The notes under the pieces were generated by a model that was not told the origin of the DNA, did no database searches, and was given only the letters and a program-made list of their open reading frames with translations. Position numbers and translations under genes: made by a program. A DNA stretch of 64,000 bases from Thalassospira mesophila (lineage in GTDB: Bacteria; Pseudomonadota; Alphaproteobacteria; Rhodospirillales; Thalassospiraceae), in assembly GCF_002115755.1 (NCBI RefSeq), contig NZ_JFKA01000004.1, positions 310,001 through 374,000 on the forward strand. The letters run 5' to 3'. Positions 28,624-37,193 of this stretch are shown here, in pieces (the stretch's first letter is position 1; each line of letters begins with the position of its first letter).

Positions 28624-29571
28624 TTAATTAACCGGCGTTATTAAAGGCTGACCGGCAAAAAACGCTGTCAGATTATCAACAACCAGTTGCCCCATCGCAT
28701 CGCGGGTTTCGACGGTGCCACTGGCATGGTGCGGGTAGATCACCACGTTATCGAGTGCGGCAAAGGCCGGGTTCATATGCGGTTCGTTATGGAAAACATC
28801 CAGCCCGGCGCCGCCAACCACACCATCTTGCAAGGCGGTAATCAGGGCGGGTTCGTCAATGACGCTGCCCCGTGCAATGTTAACGATATAGCCGGTTGCA
28901 CCCAATGCCTTCAGCACATCGATATTAATCAGATCGCGGGTGGCATTGCCACCGGGGCACGCCACCACCAGCACATCGGCCCACGTGGCAAGGGCAATCA
29001 GATCGTCAAAATACTGATAGGAAATGTCGTTTTGGCGCGACCGGCCAAAATAACCCAGCTCGACCCCAAACGGTTCGGCCCGGCTGGCGATGGCTTTGCC
29101 AATGCGCCCCAAACCCACAATGCCAACTTTTTTGCTGTGCAAGGTGGTGGTCAGCGGCATCGCCCCGTTTTTCGACCAGTTGCCACTGCGTGCCCAGCGA
29201 TCCCCAACCACAAGGCGGCGCAAGGTGGACAACATCAGCATAATGGCGGTATCGGCGACATCATCGTTCAAAACATCGGGGGTATTGGTGACCTTGACCC
29301 CGCGCGCGGTGCAGGCCGGGATATCGATTGAATCATACCCAACCCCGAAACTGGCAATCACTTCAAGGTTGGGCAAACGACCCAGCAGATCAGTTGGCAT
29401 GCCTACACCTGCGGTGGTCATTACCAGCCGGATTTTGTCGGCCACTTCCGCCAGCAGGGCGTCGCGGTCATCGCTTTTATCGTAGCGGTGCAGATTATAG
29501 TCCTGCGCCAGTTTTTCCATCTGGTGCGGGCGCGCGGGCGACACAACCAGAACGTCACGGGTTTCAGACAT
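28624..29571 (-). CDS. D-2-hydroxyacid dehydrogenase (glyoxylate/hydroxypyruvate reductase-like)
   Basis: A 315-residue NAD(P)-dependent dehydrogenase of the D-isomer 2-hydroxyacid family. The nucleotide-binding motif is GIVGLGRIGKAIASRA at about 150-165. The catalytic Arg is in NIARGSVIDEPAL, the Glu in DVFHNEP and the His in YPHHASG. It reduces 2-oxo acids such as glyoxylate or hydroxypyruvate to the D-hydroxy form, or the reverse. A near-perfect GntR-type palindrome sits 56 bases upstream. It lies downstream of livF in the same direction, but the 279-base gap and its own operator suggest separate control. Confidence 0.9.
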   Translation of the reverse strand: MSETRDVLVVSPARPHQMEKLAQDYNLHRYDKSDDRDALLAEVADKIRLVMTTAGVGMPTDLLGRLPNLEVIASFGVGYDSIDIPACTARGVKVTNTPDVLNDDVADTAIMLMLSTLRRLVVGDRWARSGNWSKNGAMPLTTTLHSKKVGIVGLGRIGKAIASRAEPFGVELGYFGRSRQNDISYQYFDDLIALATWADVLVVACPGGNATRDLINIDVLKALGATGYIVNIARGSVIDEPALITALQDGVVGGAGLDVFHNEPHMNPAFAALDNVVIYPHHASGTVETRDAMGQLVVDNLTAFFAGQPLITPVN

Positions 29572-29626
29572 ATTATGACTCTCCTGAAAAAGCGATCAAA
29601 CGGCCAGACCGACCGGATCGCCCAAT

Positions 29627-29647
29627 ATTATTGGTATTACCAATAAT
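29627..29647. promoter_or_regulatory. Perfect 21-bp palindrome, FadR/GntR-type operator
   Basis: Arms ATTATTGGTA and TACCAATAAT are perfectly inverted about a central T. The core TTGGTATTACCAA fits the pattern bound by FadR-subfamily GntR regulators (GT-N3-AC). It lies 56 bases before the dehydrogenase start. No GntR gene is present in the window, so the cognate regulator must lie elsewhere. Confidence 0.65.
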
Positions 29648-29850
29648 GCCCCGAACCGGGATCAAGATGCAATCCCTGTAACGAATTTTCATCACACACT
29701 GCTATGACCGGCTTTCTCGATCCGCCATCAAACACAATTTGTCTTCACCCAAAAATGCCAGCCCGGAACATAGGTCCGGACCGGCATTTGGCAGCAGGGA
29801 TCCCCTGTTTTGCAGAGGAACAAGTACCGATATCATCGTGGGAAGCAGCC

Positions 29851-30552
29851 TTAAACTTCCAGCCACTCGCGACGGATATCCATATTTGCCGTGAGTTCGT
29901 CCGGGGTTCCTTCGAACACCATCTGGCCATGGCCCATAACGTAGAGGCGGTGCGAAATACGCATGGCAATTGCCAGGCGCTGTTCGACCAGCAAAATGGA
30001 AATGCCGCGTCGGGCGACTTCTTGCAACAGATCGCCAATACGTTCGACCATCTGCGGGGCCAGGCCTTCGGTTGGTTCGTCAATCATGATCAGGTCGGGA
30101 TTTCCCATCAGGGTGCGGCAAATGGTCAGCATTTGTTGCTCGCCGCCTGAAAGGGCACCGCCCGGCGCATTGGCCCGCTCGCGCAACTGGGGAAACAGTT
30201 TCCAGGTTTCCTCGATGCTCCAGCGGGCTTCTTTCTGGCCCGATTTAATGCCAAGCAGCAGGTTTTGCTCCACCGTCAGCATCGGGAAAATGGCACGTTC
30301 CTCGGGAACGTAGCCAATGCCAAGACGGGCAATTTCGTGGGGTTTGCGCCCGGCAATTTTTTGCTGTTTGAATTCGATATCGCCGCGCGGAACCGGGTTG
30401 CCCATAATGGCCTTTAACGTGGTCGAACGCCCGACCCCGTTGCGGCCCAGAATGCTGACAATTTCATTGGCGCCAACAGACATGTTAACACCTTGAAGGA
30501 TATGGCTTTTGCCGTAATAGGCATGAAGATCACGCACATTTAGCATCGTCAT
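29851..30552 (-). CDS. livF: LIV-type ABC transporter ATPase LivF
   Basis: A 233-residue ABC ATPase. Walker A reads GRNGVGRST, where the usual GKS/T lysine is Arg in this subgroup's typical spelling; the invariant Lys is replaced by Arg here, which is worth checking. Signature is LSGGEQQML and Walker B is LIMIDEPTEGLAP. It is the fifth and last gene of the transporter operon and overlaps livG by four bases. With LivG it powers import of branched-chain amino acids or similar carboxylates in relatives. Start ATG 30552; ATG 30546 is also possible. Confidence 0.92.
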   Translation of the reverse strand: MTMLNVRDLHAYYGKSHILQGVNMSVGANEIVSILGRNGVGRSTTLKAIMGNPVPRGDIEFKQQKIAGRKPHEIARLGIGYVPEERAIFPMLTVEQNLLLGIKSGQKEARWSIEETWKLFPQLRERANAPGGALSGGEQQMLTICRTLMGNPDLIMIDEPTEGLAPQMVERIGDLLQEVARRGISILLVEQRLAIAMRISHRLYVMGHGQMVFEGTPDELTANMDIRREWLEV

Positions 30553-31316
30553 GCCACCTCCGTTCCAAGATAGGCCTGCTGAACAGAAGCATTGGCCTTG
30601 ATACGTTCGGGGGTATCGGACGCAATAACTTCGCCGTAAACCAGAACCGAAATACGGTCGGCCAGATCAAAAACCACCCCCATATCGTGTTCAATCATCA
30701 ACAGGGTCCTGTTTTCACTGACCTTGCGGATCAGTTCCACCATATGTTCGGTTTCGCCGTGGCTCATCCCGGCCATCGGTTCGTCGAGCAAAAGGGTGTT
30801 GGCATTGCTGGCAATGGCAAGGCCAATTTCCAGCGCCCGTTGCTCGGCATAGGCCAGCACCCCAGCGGGCATGTTCCAGCGCTCGATCAGGTTGATTTCG
30901 CGGAGAATTTCTTCGGTGCGCTGGCGGGCATCGGCCAGACGTTCCACATTACGCCAGAACGAATATTTGTATCCCAGCGCCCACAGGGTCGCACAGCGCA
31001 CATTTTCCCAAACGGTTAGCTGGGGAAACAGGTTGGTCACCTGAAAACTGCGCGACAGGCCGCGCCGCGCAATCAATTGCGGCGGCATGCCGGTAATGTC
31101 ATCGCCGTGCAGGCGCACCGATCCGCCACTTGGCTGATAATGGCCGCTGATCAGATGAAACAGCGTCGATTTCCCCGCCCCGTTCGGGCCAATCACGGCG
31201 TGGCGTTCACCAGCGGGAATATCCAGATCGATCCCCCGAATGATTTTCATTGGACCGAAGCTTTTTTCAAGCCCGGACAAGCGAAGGGCCGGCACGGGAT
31301 TTTTGGGCTGTGTCAT
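30549..31316 (-). CDS. livG: LIV-type ABC transporter ATPase LivG
   Basis: A 255-residue ABC ATPase: Walker A GPNGAGKSTL, the Q-loop region SRSFQVTNLFPQLTV, the signature region AYAEQRALEIGLAIA (the degenerate LivG form of LSGGQ), Walker B TLLLDEPMAGMSHGET, and H-loop MIEHDMGVVFDLADRI. I chose ATG 31316 (MTQPKNP) because GGAGGAA lies just upstream; the frame extends five codons further. It overlaps livM by four bases and livF by four bases, in a tightly coupled operon. Confidence 0.93.
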   Translation of the reverse strand: MTQPKNPVPALRLSGLEKSFGPMKIIRGIDLDIPAGERHAVIGPNGAGKSTLFHLISGHYQPSGGSVRLHGDDITGMPPQLIARRGLSRSFQVTNLFPQLTVWENVRCATLWALGYKYSFWRNVERLADARQRTEEILREINLIERWNMPAGVLAYAEQRALEIGLAIASNANTLLLDEPMAGMSHGETEHMVELIRKVSENRTLLMIEHDMGVVFDLADRISVLVYGEVIASDTPERIKANASVQQAYLGTEVA

Positions 31317-32608
31317 GGCAATTTCCTCCATGCAAGCGCTTCGCTATAGGCGTCCCCGGCCAAGCGGGCGGCGCGCAAAAACAACCATGTGCCCACCGCA
31401 AACAAAATAACGGCAATGATCCAGGGCAGCGGCGAATTGGCATTAAACGGAACATAAAAGAACGCCATGGCCGGCCCGGCGGCGGTTTTAACCGCAAGCT
31501 GATAGGTCATTTCTATAACCATGCTAAGCCCGGTAATAGCCACCAGACCGGGCAGCAGGGCCAAAACATAATAGGGGGCGACGCGGTGAAACTGCCGGGT
31601 TTGCAACAGCGGCTGTTGCAAGGCCAGTAACCCTGCCAAACCGCGCGGGGCATACATCACCATGCCAATAAACAACAGCCCGAAATACAACTGCCACACA
31701 TCGGTAACATCGCTGAGCATCAATTGCAGATAGGTCACAACAACGGCACCAATGATCGGCCCGGCAAAATTGCCGATCCCGCCGATATAGGTCATTAAAA
31801 TAACGGCACCGGATTCCCCGACGCCCATCTGGGCCGAGTTCATGATTTCGAAATTAATCGCTGCCAAACCGCCGCCAATACCGGCAAACAGGCCCGACAG
31901 GCTAAAGGCCATAAACCGCACCGTTTGGGTGTTATAGCCAATGAAACGCACGCGTTCGGGGTTATCGCGCACGGCATTACATATCCGGCCAAAGGGCGTG
32001 CAGGTTATGGCATACATCGCCGCAACCGAAATCAGGCACCAGACCGCGATCAGATAATAAACCTGAATTTGCGGGCCAAAACTTAACCCGAAGACTTGCA
32101 CCATATCGGTCCGATCAAGCGTGATGCCTTCTTCGCCGCCAAAAAAGTGACGCAGGATCAGCGCACTGGACGATACCAGTTCGGCAATGCCAAGCGTGAT
32201 CATGGCAAAGGCGGTGCCTGAACGTTTGGTTGAAACAGCGCCCAGAATGATGCCAAAAACAAGCCCGGTAAACCCGCCCATAATGGGAAATAAAAACAGT
32301 GGCACCGGGCTGGCGGTGCCAACCACGGCATTCATGGCCCACGCGGTTAAAAAACCGCCCAGACCAAAAAACACCGCATGTCCAAACGACAGCAAACCGG
32401 TTTGCCCCAACAGCATGTTATAGGACAGCGCAAAGATGATCATGGTGCCCATCATGCACATTGTGGATACAGACAGCCCTGAACTGAAAACATAGGGCAA
32501 GCCTGCCAGCACGATCGCGGCAACAATCCAGATACCAAAACGCGCCAGAAAGCTTTCGCGCGCACCCGACGGCAGCGCAGGAATTTTCATATCGGTTTTC
32601 TGACTCAT
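31313..32608 (-). CDS. livM: LIV-type ABC transporter permease LivM
   Basis: A 431-residue inner-membrane permease with about 9-10 helices. It shows LSYNMLLGQTGLLSFGHAVFFGLGG (the LivM hallmark), GRICNAVRDNPERVRFIGY and GPIIGAVVVTYLQ. The start ATG 32608 overlaps the livH stop (ATGA); the longer frame from 32710 runs through livH. It forms the channel with LivH. The C-terminus has three extra hydrophobic segments past the usual LivM end (about 370-431), longer than the usual 320-350 residues. Confidence 0.92.
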   Translation of the reverse strand: MSQKTDMKIPALPSGARESFLARFGIWIVAAIVLAGLPYVFSSGLSVSTMCMMGTMIIFALSYNMLLGQTGLLSFGHAVFFGLGGFLTAWAMNAVVGTASPVPLFLFPIMGGFTGLVFGIILGAVSTKRSGTAFAMITLGIAELVSSSALILRHFFGGEEGITLDRTDMVQVFGLSFGPQIQVYYLIAVWCLISVAAMYAITCTPFGRICNAVRDNPERVRFIGYNTQTVRFMAFSLSGLFAGIGGGLAAINFEIMNSAQMGVGESGAVILMTYIGGIGNFAGPIIGAVVVTYLQLMLSDVTDVWQLYFGLLFIGMVMYAPRGLAGLLALQQPLLQTRQFHRVAPYYVLALLPGLVAITGLSMVIEMTYQLAVKTAAGPAMAFFYVPFNANSPLPWIIAVILFAVGTWLFLRAARLAGDAYSEALAWRKLP

Positions 32609-33555
32609 CGGTTGTTCGTCCCCATCAATCCGCGCGGCCGAAAGATCAAAATCAGCACCAAAAGCAGATAAGGCAAAATTGGTGCAATCTGGGCGACCGT
32701 CACGTTCCACAGATCGTCAAGATAAAAGGCGACATTGCCGGTCAGCGGGGAACTGCCAAAAACGTCAGCCAGGGATATGTTGAAAGCAACGGCATAGGTT
32801 TGCACCAGACCAATCAGCAAGGATGCCACAAACGCCCCGCCCAGCGAGCCCAGGCCGCCCACCACAACCACAACAAACAGGATCGGCCCCAAAAGACCGG
32901 CCATGTTCGATTGTGTGACCAGCACCGGACCGGCGATAACGCCCGCAACGGCAGCCAGCGCCACCCCGACACCAAAAACCAGCATGAAAATGCGATCAAC
33001 GTTATGGCCCAGCATCCCGACCATATCGGGGTGGGACAAGGCGGCCTGCACAATCAGCCCGATACGCGTGCGCCGGATAACCAGCAACAGTGCCAGGAAA
33101 ATGACGACCGATACCAGCAACGCAAACATTTTGAAGGCGGGATAGGTGGTGGCAAAAACCGTGAAAGCGGAAAAATCGAGCGATGCGGGCACGCGATAAT
33201 CGACCGGCAGCTTGCCCCATACCATTTCCACCACTTCCTGAATGACAAAGGTCAAACCAAAGGTGAAAAGCAGTTCGGCGACATGGCCGTGACGATGAAC
33301 ATGGCGCAGGCCATAACGCTCCACCACCATGCCGATACCGGCAACGATAAGGGGTGCAAACACCAGACCTGCCCAAAAGCCCATATGCTGGGTAATTTCA
33401 AAACCAAAAAAGGCGCCCAGCATATAAAAGCTGGCATGGGCCAGGTTCAGAACGCCCATCATACTGAAGATGACGGTCAGTCCGCTGGCCATAAGAAACA
33501 GCAGCATCCCGTAAAGGATACCGTTAATAGTTGAAATAAAAAGGATTTCGAACAC
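32605..33555 (-). CDS. livH: LIV-type ABC transporter permease LivH
   Basis: A 316-residue inner-membrane permease with about eight helices, containing NGILYGMLLFLMASGLTVIF (typical LivH opening), VLNLAHASFYMLGAF, RRTRIGLIVQAALSHPDMVGMLGHNV and GGLGSLGGAFVASLLIG. It partners LivM. It is the second gene of the transporter cassette, 97 bases after the binding protein gene. The stop overlaps the livM start. Confidence 0.93.
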   Translation of the reverse strand: MFEILFISTINGILYGMLLFLMASGLTVIFSMMGVLNLAHASFYMLGAFFGFEITQHMGFWAGLVFAPLIVAGIGMVVERYGLRHVHRHGHVAELLFTFGLTFVIQEVVEMVWGKLPVDYRVPASLDFSAFTVFATTYPAFKMFALLVSVVIFLALLLVIRRTRIGLIVQAALSHPDMVGMLGHNVDRIFMLVFGVGVALAAVAGVIAGPVLVTQSNMAGLLGPILFVVVVVGGLGSLGGAFVASLLIGLVQTYAVAFNISLADVFGSSPLTGNVAFYLDDLWNVTVAQIAPILPYLLLVLILIFRPRGLMGTNNR

Positions 33556-33652
33556 GATCGCGTTTCCCCGCTTCCGAGCGTCGTCATGAGGCCGTTACCG
33601 GCTGAGAGATGGCGGCGCTCAGAGTGATAACCGAACGCCGCTTGATCAATCG

Positions 33653-34900
33653 TCAGCCAGGACGCTTCATTTCGCAAGTGGTCGGAACAACGGTATCTTT
33701 GGCGGCAATTTCGCCAACCTTGTTCCAGCCCCATCCGGTGTGTTCCTCGTCAAATGCCTTGTCATTGGCAAGAGGCCCGAACGAAGAAATATAAAGCGGC
33801 TGGAACAGCTGATGGTCATCTTTACGCATAAAGCTGTCCCCCCCGGCCGAGAAGCTGGCATATTTCATGCCTTCAAGCTTGGGGATGAAATCGGCCGGAT
33901 CTTGCGAGCCGGCAGCTTCGATGGCCTTGAACAGCATGGCGGTCGTATTGAAAATACGCGGGAACAATACCGGCGCATCCTTGTAACGCGCGCCATATTC
34001 GCGTGCGGTCTTTTCGGCCGGCTCATAACCAAGATTGCTGATGCCTTCGTTGATCTGAAAAACCCGACCCGACATGTCAGCCTGCTTGATCGCGGTGGGG
34101 CCACCAGCAGCACCGGCATAATAGGTGTACCAGTTCACATCCAGCCCGGACTGACCGGCAGCCTTGATCAACAGGGAAAAGTCCTGTCCCCAGTTGCTGG
34201 TGATCACGGTATCAGCACCAGATGCCTTGATTTTGGCAATGTAAGGCGAAAAGTCGGTAATTTTCACCAGCGGATGGAACTCGTTACCGACGATTTCGAT
34301 GTCGGGACGTTTTTCTTTCAGCATGCTGACGGCGGCATCGGCAACCGCATGACCGAACGAATAATCCTGATCGATCAGATAGACTTTTTTGATTTCAGCG
34401 CGCTGTTTGATGAAATTGGTCAACGCGGCCATTTTGACATTGGTATTGGCATCAAAACCAAAATGCCAATAGCTGCAATTATCATTGGTCATAACCGGGT
34501 CGATCGCGCCGTAATTTAGATAAACGATGTGTGCGTCGGGGTTACGGCGGTTGTATTTGGCAACAAACCCTTCGATGGCCGAGCCGACCGACGACCCGTT
34601 ACCCTGAATGATGATGCGAACACCTTCATCAATGGCCTTTTGCACCTGAACAAGGCTGGTTTGCGGGTTGATCTGGTTGTCGTAACCGATAACCTCGACC
34701 TGTTCGCCATTAATGCCACCATTTTTATTGGCGGTGTCGGCGATGAAGTTAAGCTGGTTAAGGCCGATCTGGCCAATGCTGGCAGCGCCACCGGAAAGAG
34801 GGTCAACATAGCCGATTTTAATATTATCGGCAGCGGCGGGCACAGCGGATGCCCCGATCACAGACAGTGCAAGCACCGTCGAAGCAACAAGTTTCTTCAT
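33653..34900 (-). CDS. LIV-type ABC transporter substrate-binding protein
   Basis: A 415-residue exported protein. The signal is MKKLVASTVLALSVIG with cleavage after PAAA near residue 24; the mature protein opens DNIKIGYVDPLSGGAASIGQ, the branched-chain amino acid binding-protein pattern. ATG 34900 has the perfect GGAGGAAC site; the longer frame from 35083 is discarded. Later text such as FHPLVKITDFSPYIAKIKASGAD is typical of peripheral-ligand family 4 receptors for amides, aromatic acids and short organic acids. The ligand cannot be read. The gene sits with an SDR, thiolase and CoA ligase, pointing to a carboxylic acid. Confidence 0.92.
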   Translation of the reverse strand: MKKLVASTVLALSVIGASAVPAAADNIKIGYVDPLSGGAASIGQIGLNQLNFIADTANKNGGINGEQVEVIGYDNQINPQTSLVQVQKAIDEGVRIIIQGNGSSVGSAIEGFVAKYNRRNPDAHIVYLNYGAIDPVMTNDNCSYWHFGFDANTNVKMAALTNFIKQRAEIKKVYLIDQDYSFGHAVADAAVSMLKEKRPDIEIVGNEFHPLVKITDFSPYIAKIKASGADTVITSNWGQDFSLLIKAAGQSGLDVNWYTYYAGAAGGPTAIKQADMSGRVFQINEGISNLGYEPAEKTAREYGARYKDAPVLFPRIFNTTAMLFKAIEAAGSQDPADFIPKLEGMKYASFSAGGDSFMRKDDHQLFQPLYISSFGPLANDKAFDEEHTGWGWNKVGEIAAKDTVVPTTCEMKRPG

Positions 34901-35000
34901 AGGTTCCTCCCTGATTAAGAAGCGGGTCATCCGCCCCTTTATTGCAGTTATTACTGCCTTTTTACGCAGACCGTTCCGTCGGCATTGACGTCGGCCCTTG

Positions 35001-35031
35001 GTATCTTCTGCGTATCTTCTGCGTATCTTCT
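35001..35031. repeat. Short tandem repeat upstream of the binding-protein gene
   Basis: The 11-base unit GTATCTTCTGC is repeated almost three times in a row in the gap between the SDR stop and the binding-protein start. It could be a slippage tract or simple sequence; no function is evident. Confidence 0.6.
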
Positions 35032-35092
35032 CGTGTTCGTTGTCGTAATGCGCGGCCCGCCATAAGGCCGCGCAATTTAACAAAATTAACTA

Positions 35093-35986
35093 TCAGGCTT
35101 TTGAAAACAGGGCCGAGGGTTCTTCACCGGCTCCGGCCAGTTCGCGTTCCGCCTGGGCAAAGCCATATCCCGGAACAATTTCGCCCTGACGGTCGCGGAT
35201 CTGGTCCCACTGTGCCACCACACGCGCAGGCGCATCTTCAGCGCTGCCAATTTGCACACCGGTGGTAAGCGTGACATTTGCACAGGCAAAATGACCGGCC
35301 CCGGCGCACATAATGGCCCGTGTCGGCGCAGTTTCGCCCACCAGCGCCAAAAGGCCGGGGCTGACAAGGTCCGGGGCAAGTTTGGCAAGGGCATCAGGGG
35401 CCAGCAGGCCATCGGTCATTTGGGTGGCGGCTGTCGGGGCAAGGCAGTTAACGCGAATGTTGTATTTCTCGCCTTCCAGCGCCAGTGTCTGCATCAGGCC
35501 GACCAGTGCCATTTTGGCAGCCCCGTAATTGGCTTGGCCAAAATTGCCATAAAGACCGGAGGACGATGTGGTCATCACGATGCGGCCATAGCCCTGCTGG
35601 CGCATGATTTCCCATACCGCCTTGGTGCAAATGGCAGCGCCCATTAAATGAACATCAACAACCAGACGGAAATCGGCAAGATCCATCTTGGCAAAGCTTT
35701 TGTCGCGCAGGATACCGGCATTATTGACCAGAATGTCAACACGGCCCCATGTCGCCATGGTGTGTTCAACCATCTCGCCAATCCGGGCTTCGTCGGTTAC
35801 CGATGCCGCAAAGGCAATTGCCTCGCCGCCATTGGCGTTAATTTCGTTGGCAACACGCGTTGCACTGTCGCCGTCCATATCATTGACAACAACCCGTGCG
35901 CCAAGGCTGGCCAGCAAAAGTGCATGGCATCTGCCCAATCCGCCACCCGCGCCGGTCACAATCGCGGTACGATCCCGAAGCTCCAT
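35093..35986 (-). CDS. Short-chain dehydrogenase, 3-hydroxyacyl-CoA dehydrogenase-like
   Basis: A 297-residue SDR. The NAD(P) motif is TGAGGGLGRCHALLLA (about residues 11-26), NNAG is present, and the catalytic group is Ser (TTSSSGLYG), Tyr and Lys (YGAAKMALVG). The fold and length suit the peroxisomal multifunctional type 2/FabG-like 3-hydroxyacyl-CoA dehydrogenases. ATG 35986 (MELRDRT) has AAGGGA upstream. It is the first gene of the unit with the transporter, behind a 26-bp palindrome, so it is probably regulated by the TetR protein. It likely oxidises a hydroxyacyl-CoA intermediate of the imported acid; this is inference. Confidence 0.87.
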   Translation of the reverse strand: MELRDRTAIVTGAGGGLGRCHALLLASLGARVVVNDMDGDSATRVANEINANGGEAIAFAASVTDEARIGEMVEHTMATWGRVDILVNNAGILRDKSFAKMDLADFRLVVDVHLMGAAICTKAVWEIMRQQGYGRIVMTTSSSGLYGNFGQANYGAAKMALVGLMQTLALEGEKYNIRVNCLAPTAATQMTDGLLAPDALAKLAPDLVSPGLLALVGETAPTRAIMCAGAGHFACANVTLTTGVQIGSAEDAPARVVAQWDQIRDRQGEIVPGYGFAQAERELAGAGEEPSALFSKA

Positions 35987-36014
35987 TTTTGTATCCCTTA
36001 TTGTCATCGGCAAC

Positions 36015-36040
36015 TTATTAACTCACTAGTGAATTAATAA
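36015..36040. promoter_or_regulatory. 26-bp palindrome, probable TetR operator
   Basis: Arms TTATTAACTCACT and AGTGAATTAATAA are inverted with one mismatched pair. The site lies 29 bases before the SDR start and 132 bases after the tetR stop. Its length and symmetry fit a TetR-family operator for the SDR-transporter unit. Confidence 0.65.
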
Positions 36041-36171
36041 TAAAAACGCAAGAGTTTCTTTTGCTGCGGCCCCGGTTTGGAGCCCCATGATTCCGTGTTA
36101 TATTCGGCGGCAGAAAAACGGCAAAACCCTGCCGCAAACGCCCTGCCAGCCTCAGAATTCTTCGCCCTGGC

Positions 36172-36870
36172 CTACGACACCTTCGGGGCAGAACGTTCCT
36201 TGCAAACAGCGAGAAAACCGGCTGTCATGAAGGTTGCCATGCGTTCTTTAACCGCAATGAAATCGCCCGATTTGCACAAACCGCCCGACAGCTTGTCGAT
36301 ACGCCCGGTGCGCGCCAACGTCAGCATCAAGGCCCCGGTGACAAAGTGATATCCCCAAAAGATATCTTCCTCGGCACTATCGGGCAAAGCAGCCTTTAGA
36401 AGGTTAATCAGGCGCAAAACAACCGGGTCAAAATGCTTGTCCATCATGTCCGCGCCCCATTCCGGAGTATTGGCCACCTGCGCGCCCAGGGCCGCGTAGT
36501 TTTTCCAGCCGTCCCCGCCTTCGATATACAAATCAAGGTCGGTATCAAGAAAGGCCCGAAGCGCACCTTCCACCGTTGGCTTGCCGCCACATTCAAGCTC
36601 GTATTCCTTAAGCACACGCAGGCGTCGCTCGCTGGTGATAACAGCCCGGCGTTCAAACACCGCATCGAACAGCTTTTTCTTGTCCTCGAAATAGTAATTG
36701 ATCAGCGTGTGATGCACGCCAACATATTTGGCGACATCCTTCAAGGTCACGCCATACAGGCCATGTCTGGAAAAAAGATATTCGGCAGCATCGAGTATCT
36801 TCTCAATCATCTCGGCGCGCTGTTCTGCCTTGGTCGAACTTCTGGGCCGCGATTTCTTCTCTACAGACAA
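36172..36870 (-). CDS. TetR-family transcriptional regulator
   Basis: A 232-residue TetR. The helix-turn-helix is LKDVAKYVGVHHTLINYYFEDKKKLFDAVFE (about residues 43-73), preceded by AAEYLFSRHGLYGVT. The C-terminal part (helices lined by aromatic residues, e.g. FDPVVLRLINLLKAAL) should bind a small effector. It is encoded upstream of the SDR and transporter genes in the same direction and close to the palindrome, so it likely represses that unit and is released by an acyl-CoA or related compound. Start ATG 36870. Confidence 0.9.
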   Translation of the reverse strand: MSVEKKSRPRSSTKAEQRAEMIEKILDAAEYLFSRHGLYGVTLKDVAKYVGVHHTLINYYFEDKKKLFDAVFERRAVITSERRLRVLKEYELECGGKPTVEGALRAFLDTDLDLYIEGGDGWKNYAALGAQVANTPEWGADMMDKHFDPVVLRLINLLKAALPDSAEEDIFWGYHFVTGALMLTLARTGRIDKLSGGLCKSGDFIAVKERMATFMTAGFLAVCKERSAPKVS

Positions 36871-37193
36871 GTTTGATACCTTTCCAAATTATGATCCCCC
36901 GCCGGCCAAACCGTTGCACCTTGCGCAAGGCACCTCACCCGCAACCTTTGCCACAGACCAGGGTGACACTGCCCCAATAGCAGCACAGTATCATTTAAGG
37001 CCACACGCAATATCAAAGACCTGTGCGGCATTCCCGTGGGCAGGATTTTACCGGTTTCGCCGCGCAGGGCCATAAAACCCGCTACCAACATAACCGCGAA
37101 GGCCGGCGATATCCAAACGATTTGACAGGCTGGCAACCGGGCGGGCACCGCTTTTGCAACGTCCGCCCGGCATTCATAGTCCGGATCGGGACG
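36871..37193. other. Gene-free stretch between tetR and the thiolase gene
   Basis: About 320 bases. Open frames here look random. It holds the tetR promoter and the end of the thiolase transcript. I see no palindrome matching the one at 36015 and no clear terminator. Confidence 0.5.

Noticed and set aside
36871-37193. Second TetR operator before tetR
   Set aside because: No sequence like the 26-bp palindrome was seen in this gap.
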